This document shows positions 1-7,620 of a stretch of 64,000 bases of DNA, in pieces; position 1 is the first letter of the stretch; each line of letters opens with the position of its first letter. The position numbers and the translations under genes are program-made. The notes under the pieces were generated by a model. That model had not been told where the DNA came from. It did no database searches and saw nothing but the letters and a program-made list of their open reading frames with translations. This DNA is from Pseudobutyrivibrio xylanivorans (GTDB taxonomy: Bacteria > Bacillota > Clostridia > Lachnospirales > Lachnospiraceae). The stretch lies in the NCBI RefSeq assembly GCF_010906925.1, contig NZ_VTVE01000001.1, positions 744,001 to 808,000 on the forward strand. Reading direction: 5' to 3'.

Positions 1-51
1 TCTATTTCAGATGAAGGAATATGGTCATTTATCCCATGAGAGCTATCGGCC

Positions 52-450
52 TACTGCCTGTAAGAGAAAATGAAATATAAGTAGTAGGGAGATGTAGAGG
101 TAGTACTGCCTAGATTTGAAAATTTATTATAGGCAGTAGGAAATTTTGTATAGGTTACTGCCTATGGAGAAAAATGGCATATAGGCAGTAGGGAAATGAG
201 CGATGGTTATTGCCTATAAGGGAAAATAGATTTTAAGCAGTAGCCCTTTTTTGAAAAGTTACTGCCTAAATTGAAAAAGGTAATATAAGCAGTAATGAAT
301 TTGAAAATGGCTACTGCCTGTATAGAAAAATAGAATTTAGACAGTAGCCTGGTTGGAGAATGGTACTGCTTAAACAGAAAAAAGCATAATAAGCAGTAAC
401 TAATTTAAAAAGTGATACTGCCTGTATTGATAAATTCAATCTAGGCAGTA
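52..450. repeat. Array of eight 52-bp units, each an inverted repeat with fixed spacing
   Basis: Left arms (consensus TACTGCCT) begin at 52, 104, 156, 208, 260, 312, 364 and 416, exactly 52 bp apart. Right arms (consensus AGGCAGTA) begin at 79, 131, 183, 235, 287, 339, 391 and 443. Every unit is therefore arm 8, spacer 19, arm 8, spacer 17. Spacer sequences vary widely but their lengths never change. The 19-base spacers share a purine-rich centre near GAAAA. In unit 7 both arms change together (TACTGCTT with AAGCAGTA), restoring pairing. Each right arm is also complementary to the next left arm, so two pairing registers are possible. All frames contain frequent stops, so the array is not coding. 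Positions 1-51 do not continue the pattern. It ends 33 bp before the nuclease-like gene. Confidence 0.93.
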
Positions 451-482
451 GTTTGTAAATAAAATATAGAAGGAGTTATGAA

Positions 483-1280
483 ATGAGTATTATTGAAAAG
501 ACATTAAATGAAAAGTTAGAGGATATTAATAAGCATCTAGAGATGGTTGAGGTTATGCTAGGACAATGTAGAGAGATTCCTGATTACAAAGTAAGAGTTA
601 CATCTGGAAATGGCTGTAGCCAATACTACTATAGAAATGATGCGAATGAATATATCTATATTCCATCGGCAAGGAGGGATTTTGCTAAAAGGCTTATTCA
701 GAAGGATTATTATAATAGAGTGAAAGAGGAACTTACGCAACAGAAAAGGCTATTAGAAAGATTTATTTCAGGCTACAAGGTAGATGCTCTGGAAAATGTT
801 TACAGAAAATCTTGCAAAGGCAGGAAAAATCTCTTGAAACCTATTGAATTAACAGATGAAGAGTATGTTGAAAAGTGGATGGAAAAACATCAGGGGATGC
901 AAAATCCGTTCAATGCAAATATGTCTATTAAGACAAAAAGAGGTGAATATGTCAGATCGAAATCTGAAAAGATATTGGCAGATTTATTTTATGAAAATGG
1001 TATTCCTTATCAGTATGAGCCGGCCTTTAGATTGATTAATGGTAAGCTTGTTTATCCTGATTTTGTTTTGCTTAATGTGAGAGAGCGAAAGACATATTAT
1101 TGGGAGCATTATGGATTAGCATCAGATGAATCATATTCAAATAAAAACATAGATAAATTGTGCCTTTATGAAAATTCTGGTCTTAGAATTGGAGACAATT
1201 TGATTATTTCTCTTGAAGCAGAAGGGATTCCACTTGATATTTCTTTGATTCAGGAGAAGATTACTAATATCCTTTTGTAG
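483..1280 (+). CDS. PD-(D/E)XK nuclease-like protein of unknown role
   Basis: This 265-residue protein has a charged, helical N-terminal half (residues 1-140) and a C-terminal half that looks like a restriction-endonuclease fold. Candidate metal-site residues are E162 in RSKSEK, D193 in YPDF and E208 in YWEHYG. The usual lysine of the E-x-K motif is not obvious, and histidine follows E208. A GxNL-type segment near residue 237 and the overall C-terminal pattern resemble uncharacterised proteins common in Lachnospiraceae. No signal peptide or membrane segment is seen. The ATG has a good ribosome site (AAGGAG at about 470). The gene follows the 52-bp repeat array directly. A functional link to the array is inference from position only, and nuclease activity is not proven by these motifs. 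Confidence 0.7.
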   Translation: MSIIEKTLNEKLEDINKHLEMVEVMLGQCREIPDYKVRVTSGNGCSQYYYRNDANEYIYIPSARRDFAKRLIQKDYYNRVKEELTQQKRLLERFISGYKVDALENVYRKSCKGRKNLLKPIELTDEEYVEKWMEKHQGMQNPFNANMSIKTKRGEYVRSKSEKILADLFYENGIPYQYEPAFRLINGKLVYPDFVLLNVRERKTYYWEHYGLASDESYSNKNIDKLCLYENSGLRIGDNLIISLEAEGIPLDISLIQEKITNILL

Positions 1281-1417
1281 ATAGCGATATCTGCTTGTTT
1301 AAGAATTGCAAATATGTCTAGTTTTTTAGGCCTTTATTAATTGAAAATGTGTATTATTAGCGGATTTAAGCTATAATACATACTAGTTATAAAATAAGGA
1401 AATAATGGAGAATTAAA

Positions 1418-1891
1418 ATGGCAGAAGAAAAGACAAATGTTATGCGCACTCTTGCGCAGAAGAAAATAGATTATGTTGGACTTACTTATGAGCCTGATGC
1501 ATCTTTGACTGGTGAGCAGATAGCTGAGAAAATGGGTGAGGATCCAAAATGTGTTTTCAAGACTCTTGTGACACAAGGAAAATCAAAAACATATTATGTT
1601 TTCGTTGTTCCTGTGGAAAAAGAATTGGACTTAAAGAAGGCGGCAAAGGCAGTTGGAGAAAAGTCTATCGATATGTTGCCGCTGAAAGAGCTGCTTCCAC
1701 TTACAGGATATGTTCATGGGGGATGTTCTCCAATAGGAATGAAAAAATTCTTTAGGACTACTTTTGACGAGAGTCTAAATCAGCTTGAAAAGGTTTACTT
1801 TTCTGGCGGCAAAGTAGGCTTTCAGGTTCAGATTGCGGTAAAAGATATAGAAAAAGTAATTAGATACCAGACAGCAGATGTATGCTGTTAA
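1418..1891 (+). CDS. ybaK: Cys-tRNA(Pro)/aminoacyl-tRNA deacylase, YbaK/EbsC type
   Basis: The 157-residue protein has the usual size and layout of the YbaK family, small cytoplasmic domains that hydrolyse mischarged tRNA, typically Cys-tRNA(Pro). Seen features are the early segment with LTGEQIAEKMG, the central VFKTLV, the strand YYVFVVPVEKELDLKKAAK and the hallmark GYVHGGCSPIGMKK near residues 95-110. The C-terminal IAVKDIEKV also fits. A TATAAT at 1372-1377 may be the -10 of its promoter, although no good -35 was found. The next gene begins 21 bp after the stop and is probably co-transcribed. The family assignment is secure; the exact tRNA substrate is inferred from the family. Confidence 0.92.
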   Translation: MAEEKTNVMRTLAQKKIDYVGLTYEPDASLTGEQIAEKMGEDPKCVFKTLVTQGKSKTYYVFVVPVEKELDLKKAAKAVGEKSIDMLPLKELLPLTGYVHGGCSPIGMKKFFRTTFDESLNQLEKVYFSGGKVGFQVQIAVKDIEKVIRYQTADVCC

Positions 1892-1912
1892 CAACTTTTT
1901 TTGGAGGGAATA

Positions 1913-2992
1913 ATGAGTAGAAAAAGAAGACAAAAAAGAACCTTTAGTATAATTCTCATTATTGTGGCACTTCTTTTGGTTATTGGTGTTGCTGCATATA
2001 TTATACTTAGCAAAAAGGATAGTGACACAAGTTTAGTTTCATCAGATGCTAATAATACTCAACAGAGTGATTCAAGTACTCAGCAAAGTGACTTAGATAC
2101 TAATGCTGGTGTAGGAGATAATCAGTCTACAGAAAAGCAGGATGAAAGTGCAGGAATTACATTTGAAGAGCTTTCAAAACATAACTATTCACTTTCTTCG
2201 GGAGCTGGTGCTTGGTCAGATGATTTTAATATAGAAAAAGATGGATTTTTCCATGGACATTATCACGATATGGATATGGGTGATACTGGAGATGATTATC
2301 CTAATGGAACAATGTACATATGTGATTATGAGGGACATCTTTCAAATATACAAAAGATAGATGAATATACTTGTAAGATGGAAGTTTCGGATCTTAAAGT
2401 AACAAGTTCTGAGACTGAATATATAGAAGGTGGTGTTAGGTATATTCCTTCGGAACCTTATGCATTTTGCGATACGGAAGAGATTGAAATATATCTACCA
2501 GGGAAACCTACATCAGAGATTTCTGAGGAGTTACAGGTTTGGCTTGGCTTTGTCTACTTAGATGAAGCTCCAGAAAAGATTGAGGACATAGCATTAGTAA
2601 ATGCTAGCCAAGAGCTTGGAATGACTTCCTTTGATAGGAAAGATGCTAAGGAAGAGGCTAAGGATTTTTACAATAATGCAAAAAGCAGCTATGACTATTT
2701 TAATGAAAGCCTTCAGTCTGCATTAACTACAGCAGAAATGGTTGATACATCTTCAGCTCAAGCTAATGCAGTTGATGATATACTTAACGAGATGTGGATT
2801 CTTGTTAAATATAATACAGACAAGGAGACCTTTAATAAAGCCCTTGATGAGCAGAGACAGTGGCTTGCTGATAGAGACAAGCAGTTAGATGAGTTACCTA
2901 ACGAAGGTTCCCTTGCTCCTGTGGATCGCAATGGTCTTTATGCTGAGTTGACCCTTGAAAGATGCGAAGAGCTTTTAAAGTATTTTGATTAG
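1913..2992 (+). CDS. Membrane-anchored extracytoplasmic protein with LprI-like C-terminus
   Basis: The ATG at 1913 is chosen because GGAGG lies at 1903-1907; an upstream in-frame TTG at 1901 overlaps that ribosome site. The 359-residue product begins with basic residues (MSRKRRQKR) followed by one hydrophobic segment at about residues 10-34, then a Ser/Gln/Asp-rich linker to about residue 85, typical of a membrane anchor with an exported body. The middle region (about 90-225) has no family I recognise. The last 110 residues, with paired helices and the phrase EQRQWLADRDKQLDEL, resemble the DUF1311/LprI lysozyme-inhibitor-type domain. That match is by eye and moderate. It follows ybaK closely. 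The function is unknown. Confidence 0.75.
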   Translation: MSRKRRQKRTFSIILIIVALLLVIGVAAYIILSKKDSDTSLVSSDANNTQQSDSSTQQSDLDTNAGVGDNQSTEKQDESAGITFEELSKHNYSLSSGAGAWSDDFNIEKDGFFHGHYHDMDMGDTGDDYPNGTMYICDYEGHLSNIQKIDEYTCKMEVSDLKVTSSETEYIEGGVRYIPSEPYAFCDTEEIEIYLPGKPTSEISEELQVWLGFVYLDEAPEKIEDIALVNASQELGMTSFDRKDAKEEAKDFYNNAKSSYDYFNESLQSALTTAEMVDTSSAQANAVDDILNEMWILVKYNTDKETFNKALDEQRQWLADRDKQLDELPNEGSLAPVDRNGLYAELTLERCEELLKYFD

Positions 2993-3005
2993 TAACAGTA
3001 GAGTC

Positions 3006-3034
3006 TTGTTAAACTTCAAAAATTATGGTAGGAT
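3006..3034 (+). promoter_or_regulatory. Promoter for the thrS T-box transcript
   Basis: TTGTTA at 3006-3011 and TAGGAT at 3029-3034 are separated by 17 bp. The predicted start near 3041 lies just before the T-box Stem I region, which fits the expected leader architecture. Confidence 0.5.
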
Positions 3035-3035
3035 A

Positions 3036-3290
3036 ACAGACGAAAAGCGATGACAGAAACAGTAGTATATGAGGAAGCTAAGAGAGAGGGCGCCTAGGCT
3101 GGAAGCGTCTAGTGGATACATATATGAACACCATTCTCGAGCTGAACGCAGAAGCATATTTCGTGCGAAGCGTCTCCGGGTAGTTCCGTTAAAGACAAAA
3201 TGAGTGAAACACTAAGGTGGAACCGTGCTATTAGAATTTATGCACCCTTAGGAAAGGCCTATGTAATGGCGCTTTCTAGGGTGCTTTTTT
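3036..3290 (+). promoter_or_regulatory. T-box leader controlling thrS
   Basis: The conserved T-box sequence AAGGTGGAACCGTG is at 3214-3227. A terminator hairpin follows, with GCACCCT near 3242 pairing with AGGGTGC ending at 3284 and then a run of T. Upstream lie the Stem I region and the GGGTAGTTCCGTTA segment typical of T-boxes. The likely specifier codon is ACC (Thr) at 3130-3132, within GAACACCATTCTCGAGCTG, which matches the downstream gene. In the family, uncharged tRNA pairs with the specifier and with the T-box bulge, stabilises an antiterminator and allows transcription of the synthetase. The specifier call is moderate; the T-box itself is firm. Confidence 0.93.
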
Positions 3291-3354
3291 ATTATTAGTA
3301 GCACCCTTAGTACGAGTAATAACTTTATTCATTCATTAGAAAAAGGAGAAAATC

Positions 3355-5121
3355 ATGGTTAATTTCAAAGAAGATGAGGCACTTAACACTCTCAATCATT
3401 CATGTGCTCATATGATGGCACAGGCTGTTAAGCATCTTTATCCAAATGCTAAATTCTGGGTTGGTCCAGTAGTAGAAGAGGGATTCTATTATGATATGGA
3501 TCTTGGCGATGTTATGCTTACTGATGAGGATATCGCTAAAATCGAAAAAGAGATGAAGAAGGTAGCTAAATCAGGCTGCAAGATTTATCGTAGAGAGATT
3601 TCAAAGGCTGAGGCTCTTGAGATGTTCAAGGATGACCCGTATAAAATTGACTTAATTAATAATATGGATGAGAATACTCAGACTATCTCATGCTATGACC
3701 AGGGTGATTTCACAGATCTTTGCCGTGGACCACACGTAGACAATGTTAAGCTTTGCCGTTACTTCAAGCTTATTAAGCATTCTGGTGCATACTGGAAGGG
3801 TGATGCTGAGAATCAGGTTCTTAACCGTGTGTACGGTGTTTGCTTCCCAACACAAGAGCAGCTTGATGAGCATCTTGCACTTCTTGAGGAGGCTAAGGAG
3901 CGCGACCATCGTAAGATTGGTAAGGATATGCAGCTATTCATGGCTGATGACTTAATTGGTCGTGGACTTCCAATGTACCTTCCTAATGGTTATACAATTT
4001 GGACAGAGCTTGAGAACTACATCCGTAACAAGGAGCGCAAGCTTGGTTACTTACATGTAATGACACCTTGTGTTGGTACAGTTCAGCTTTACCAGACATC
4101 TGGTCACTGGGATCACTACAAGGAGAATATGTTCCCAGCTATGGAAGTTGAGGGAGAGAATTTCGTTCTTCGTCCTATGAACTGCCCACACCACATGAGA
4201 ATATTTGCAAATAGACCACATTCTTACAAGGAGCTTCCTATTCGTATAGCTGAAATCGCTCACGATTTCCGATTCGAGTCTTCAGGAACACTTAAGGGTA
4301 TTGAAAGAGGTCGTCATTTCTGCCAGAACGATTCACATATCTTCTGTACACAGGATCAGATTAAGTCTGAGGTTAAGAGTGTATGTGACCTTATCTTCAG
4401 CACATATGAGGATTTCGGTATTACAGATTATAGATGTGTTCTTTCACTTCGTGATCCTGCAGATACTAAGAAGTATCATCAGGATGATGCTATGTGGAAC
4501 ACAGCTGAGCAGGCTCTTCGTGAGACTCTTACTGAGATTGGTATTGAGTTTACAGAGGAGATTGGTGAAGCTGCATTCTACGGACCAAAGCTTGATGTTA
4601 ATGTTAAGCCAGCTATTGGTAACGAGATTACACTTTCTACATGTCAGCTTGATTTCTGCTTACCTGCAAAGTTTGACCTTACATACACAGATGCAGATAG
4701 CAACAAGCAGACACCGGTTGTTATCCATAGAGCTATTCTTGGTTCGCTTGATAGATTTATGGCTTACATTCTTGAGGAGACAAAGGGAAATCTTCCTCTT
4801 TGGCTTGCACCAACACAGGTTAAGGTACTTCCTGTAAAGAATGATGATGACGAACTTAATGCATACTCACAGAAGCTTGTTGATGCTTTAAATGATGCAG
4901 ATGTAAGAGTTGAGTTTGATACACGTTCAGAGAAGCTTGGTTACAAGATGCGTGAGGCTCAGATTCAAAAGGTTCCTTATCTTGCAGTTCTTGGTAAGAA
5001 TGAGGAGGCTGATGGCACTGTTTCATACAGACTTCACGGTGAGCAAGGAACTACAACAGTTAAGTTTGATGAGTTCGTTGAGCTTATTGTTAATGAAATC
5101 AAGACTAAGGGTCGTAAATAA
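3355..5121 (+). CDS. thrS: Threonyl-tRNA synthetase lacking the N-terminal TGS domain
   Basis: A class II synthetase that charges tRNA(Thr) in the cytoplasm. The 588-residue protein starts directly at the editing (N2/SAD) domain, with H15 and H19 in NHSCAH and the later CRGPHV. The usual roughly 60-residue TGS domain is absent, so it is shorter than the common 635-645 residue form. The catalytic domain shows MNCPHHM (zinc Cys), FRFESSGTLKGIERGRHF-type motif 2, and motif 3 in AILGSLDRFMAYI. An anticodon-binding domain closes the protein. The start ATG has AAGGAG 7-8 bp upstream, and no start with a longer in-frame N-terminus is available downstream of the T-box terminator. It is regulated by the T-box leader just upstream. 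The next gene begins 11 bp downstream. Confidence 0.97.
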   Translation: MVNFKEDEALNTLNHSCAHMMAQAVKHLYPNAKFWVGPVVEEGFYYDMDLGDVMLTDEDIAKIEKEMKKVAKSGCKIYRREISKAEALEMFKDDPYKIDLINNMDENTQTISCYDQGDFTDLCRGPHVDNVKLCRYFKLIKHSGAYWKGDAENQVLNRVYGVCFPTQEQLDEHLALLEEAKERDHRKIGKDMQLFMADDLIGRGLPMYLPNGYTIWTELENYIRNKERKLGYLHVMTPCVGTVQLYQTSGHWDHYKENMFPAMEVEGENFVLRPMNCPHHMRIFANRPHSYKELPIRIAEIAHDFRFESSGTLKGIERGRHFCQNDSHIFCTQDQIKSEVKSVCDLIFSTYEDFGITDYRCVLSLRDPADTKKYHQDDAMWNTAEQALRETLTEIGIEFTEEIGEAAFYGPKLDVNVKPAIGNEITLSTCQLDFCLPAKFDLTYTDADSNKQTPVVIHRAILGSLDRFMAYILEETKGNLPLWLAPTQVKVLPVKNDDDELNAYSQKLVDALNDADVRVEFDTRSEKLGYKMREAQIQKVPYLAVLGKNEEADGTVSYRLHGEQGTTTVKFDEFVELIVNEIKTKGRK

Positions 5122-5132
5122 TAGGAGCACAT

Positions 5133-6344
5133 ATGGCAGAAGCAGTTGTTGTACTTAAAAAGGGTGAAGGTAGAACAATTAAAGCTGGTGGGGCTTGGAT
5201 TTTTGACAACGAGATTGATACCATAACCGGTTCTTTTGAAAATGGTGATATTGTTATAGTCCATGATTTTGATGGTTATATGATGGGACGCGGCTTTATT
5301 AACACCAATTCAAAGATTAGAGTTCGCATGCTTACCCGAGACAAGGAGCAACAAATCGATGATGAGTTTATTCGTATGCGAGTGAAAAACGCATGGGAAT
5401 ATCGAAAAAGCGTATTGCTTCCAGTTGATTTAAATTGTTGTCGTGTTATCTTTGGTGAGGCCGATTTTTTACCAGGTCTTGTCATAGATAAATATGATGA
5501 TGTGCTTGTGGTTGAGTCACTGGCTCTTGGTATTGATAAGTTTAAGATTCAAATTGTTGAATATTTAAAAGAGCTTCTTTTGGCTGATGGATTTACTGTT
5601 CGCGGCGTATATGAGCGAAGCGATGCAGCTGTCAGAAAAAAAGAAGGGCTGGCACCTTACAAGGGATTCATTGGTGAAGAGTTTGATACTAATGTTGAGA
5701 TAGTAGAGAACGGTGTTCACTATATGGTGGATGTTGTAAATGGTCAAAAGACAGGATTTTTCCTGGATCAGAAGTACAATCGTCTAGCTATACAGCGACT
5801 ATGTAAGGATAAGCGAGTTTTAGATTGTTTTACCCATATGGGTACATTTGCATTAAATGCAGGTATTGCTGGAGCAGCAGAGGTTACCGGCCTTGATATC
5901 TCTGATTTTGCTGTAAAGCAGGCTACTGACAATGCCAAACTTAATGGTCTGGATGAGAGAGTTAAATTCAGACAGGCCAATGTTTTGGATGAACTTCCAA
6001 AACTAAACGAAGCGGGAGAGAGATATGATGTGGTAATTCTTGACCCTCCTGCATTTACAAAGTCTAGAGAGGCTACAAAAAATGCCATGAAGGGGTATCG
6101 TGAGATTAACATGAAGGGAATGAAGCTGGTAAAAGATGGCGGATACCTTGCTACATGCTCATGTTCTCACTTTATGACACAGGAGCTTTTCGTTAAAGTT
6201 ATAGGTCAAGCTGCAAAGGCGGCTCATAAGAGACTGCGTCAGGTTGAGTTTAGAACTCAGGCGCCAGATCACCCAATTCTTTGGGCAGCTGATGAAAGCT
6301 ATTATTTAAAATTCCTTGTTTTCCAAGTGGTTGACGAGAAATAG
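5133..6344 (+). CDS. Class I SAM-dependent rRNA (cytosine) methyltransferase, RlmI family
   Basis: The 403-residue protein has an N-terminal PUA RNA-binding domain (about residues 1-75), a middle linker domain and a C-terminal Rossmann methyltransferase fold. Seen motifs are NGQKTGFFLDQK before the fold, the SAM-binding VLDCFTHMGTFALNAG, and LDPPAFTKSR as the catalytic loop. ATCSCSHFM carries the cysteines expected in RlmI/RlmK-type 5-methylcytosine enzymes. The family usually modifies 23S rRNA; the exact position here is not known. It starts 11 bp after thrS with an AGGAG site and is probably co-transcribed under T-box control. An intrinsic terminator follows at 6375. Confidence 0.9.
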   Translation: MAEAVVVLKKGEGRTIKAGGAWIFDNEIDTITGSFENGDIVIVHDFDGYMMGRGFINTNSKIRVRMLTRDKEQQIDDEFIRMRVKNAWEYRKSVLLPVDLNCCRVIFGEADFLPGLVIDKYDDVLVVESLALGIDKFKIQIVEYLKELLLADGFTVRGVYERSDAAVRKKEGLAPYKGFIGEEFDTNVEIVENGVHYMVDVVNGQKTGFFLDQKYNRLAIQRLCKDKRVLDCFTHMGTFALNAGIAGAAEVTGLDISDFAVKQATDNAKLNGLDERVKFRQANVLDELPKLNEAGERYDVVILDPPAFTKSREATKNAMKGYREINMKGMKLVKDGGYLATCSCSHFMTQELFVKVIGQAAKAAHKRLRQVEFRTQAPDHPILWAADESYYLKFLVFQVVDEK

Positions 6345-6374
6345 AACTGTTAATTTTATAAGATTCATATTATT

Positions 6375-6410
6375 AACCGCCTGCATTTATAGAAATTCAG
6401 GCGGTTTTAT
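6375..6410 (+). terminator. Intrinsic terminator after the methyltransferase gene
   Basis: AACCGCCTG (6375-6383) pairs with CAGGCGGTT (6398-6406) around a 14-base loop, followed by a T-rich stretch. Confidence 0.85.
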
Positions 6411-6419
6411 TGTTATAAT
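6411..6419 (+). promoter_or_regulatory. Extended -10 promoter directly before the PilZ gene
   Basis: TGTTATAAT is a perfect extended -10 element. It abuts the upstream terminator, and no convincing -35 is present. A start seven bases beyond the -10 falls at about 6426, the A of the PilZ start codon, so the transcript may have no leader. Confidence 0.6.
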
Positions 6420-6425
6420 ACACAT

Positions 6426-7220
6426 ATGAGTAAAAATATTTCTAAAGGATTATTATTATCAAATATTAAAAAGGATTACACTTTATCTATTGTTGCTAAA
6501 CTTAAAGGTAAAAAGGTAGATTTACCACTTGAGTATGCAGAACTAACAGATGAAGAGTATGAAGAATTGACTGAGAAATATGGTCAGGAGATTTTGCCTC
6601 TTGAGCCTATAGTAAGTCAGTGGGAAAAGAAGCTTCTTGAGATTTCTTTTAAAGGTCATGAGTCTGTTCTTGAGCTTTTTGTGGTTACCAATGAAGAAGT
6701 TTTTCAGTGGGTTGCTGTGAAGGTTTTCAGAATAAATCTATCTACTGGCAGATATATAAATATGATCACATCTAGTCTGTTATATGGAAAGAAGTATAAT
6801 CGTAGACGTGGTGTAAGAATCAATATTGATAAGGTAATGAATCTAGAGCAGGAAGGGGAGACCTTCCATGTTATAGTTAAGGATTTATCTTACTGTGGTG
6901 TTGGATTCTTTGAATTAGGTGAAGGAATGGTAAAAAAAGGCGTGCCATTTATATTACATCTAACAGAGCCAGGTGAAAACGGCGAAGAAAAGCTTGTTTG
7001 TAAGTTAGTAGGAAAAATATTAAATCAGAGAAATGATTCAGGTGGTATATTTAGTGGATGTATTTTATCTACTAAGCATGCAGCTTTTCTCCAGAGATAT
7101 ATAGCTATGAAACAGTTGGAGCAGATTAGTGGAAGAAAGCAAGACTTCGGAATCACACATAATGTCATCGGTGAAAACTGGAAGAGGGATAGAGCAGAAA
7201 GACTCAAAGCTTCTAAATAA
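6426..7220 (+). CDS. PilZ-domain c-di-GMP-binding protein
   Basis: This 264-residue cytoplasmic protein probably senses cyclic di-GMP. The N-terminal half (to about residue 110) resembles a YcgR-like N-domain. The PilZ domain carries both binding motifs: the R-x3-R in NRRRGVRI near residue 125 and the D-x-S-x2-G in DLSYCGVGFFE near residue 160. No Shine-Dalgarno sequence precedes the ATG, which lies six bases after a TATAAT, so the mRNA looks leaderless. No alternative ATG, GTG or TTG start occurs near the N-terminus. In flagellated bacteria such proteins often brake the motor, and a flagellar locus lies 38 kb away. The partner here is unknown. Confidence 0.88.
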   Translation: MSKNISKGLLLSNIKKDYTLSIVAKLKGKKVDLPLEYAELTDEEYEELTEKYGQEILPLEPIVSQWEKKLLEISFKGHESVLELFVVTNEEVFQWVAVKVFRINLSTGRYINMITSSLLYGKKYNRRRGVRINIDKVMNLEQEGETFHVIVKDLSYCGVGFFELGEGMVKKGVPFILHLTEPGENGEEKLVCKLVGKILNQRNDSGGIFSGCILSTKHAAFLQRYIAMKQLEQISGRKQDFGITHNVIGENWKRDRAERLKASK

Positions 7221-7268
7221 ATTAAGTATTAAAATCATAAAAAATAATTATTAAATATGTAAAAAATG

Positions 7269-7297
7269 TTGATGTGAAAATGCTACTATGATAATAT
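7269..7297 (+). promoter_or_regulatory. Promoter for the small membrane protein gene
   Basis: TTGATG (7269-7274) and TAATAT (7292-7297) are 17 bp apart, about 60 bp upstream of the start codon at 7360. Confidence 0.5.
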
Positions 7298-7359
7298 TTT
7301 AACAGTATGTTTAAGGCCAGATTTGCATACATTTTTTAATATTTTTAAGGAGGTACGTT

Positions 7360-7611
7360 ATGGGCGTAGCAGCATTAGTTCTTGGTATTATTTCAATAAT
7401 TATCGGCATTTTTTTTGCCGGAGCATTAGGATGGGCAGGAGCAATTCTTGCTATTATTGGTATTGTTTTAGGAGCTCTTGGTAAGAAGAATCCAGAGTCA
7501 AAGGGTATTGCAACAGCAGGTATGGTTTGCTCTATCATTGGTTTGATTCTTTGCTTACTTCTTTACATTGCATGTGCAGCTTGTGTTGGAGCTGCTGTGA
7601 CTCTTGGTTAA
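7360..7611 (+). CDS. Small two-helix membrane protein, DUF4190-like
   Basis: The 83-residue protein consists of hydrophobic segments at about residues 2-42 and 54-80 joined by a short polar turn (GKKNPESKG). This hairpin pattern, rich in Ala, Gly and Ile, is that of DUF4190-type proteins, whose function is unknown. AAGGAGG lies seven bases before the ATG. It has its own likely promoter at 7269-7297. The Lgt-type gene follows 9 bp after the stop, so the two are probably co-transcribed. Confidence 0.75.
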   Translation: MGVAALVLGIISIIIGIFFAGALGWAGAILAIIGIVLGALGKKNPESKGIATAGMVCSIIGLILCLLLYIACAACVGAAVTLG

Positions 7612-7620
7612 TTAGTAAAT

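Noticed and set aside
1-39. C-terminal end of an upstream gene (13 codons ending in TGA)
   Set aside because: Frame 1 reads without interruption to a stop at 37-39, but 12 codons are too few to support a gene call.
52-450. CRISPR array
   Set aside because: Conserved parts are only 8 bp, alternate in orientation, and spacers share a purine-rich centre. No cas gene is nearby.
3301-3311. Second terminator arm after the thrS terminator
   Set aside because: GCACCCTTAG repeats once but has no free partner and no T-run; noted only as a possible competitor.
4301-4837. 178-codon frame inside thrS
   Set aside because: A shadow in another frame of thrS, with biased composition and no ribosome site.
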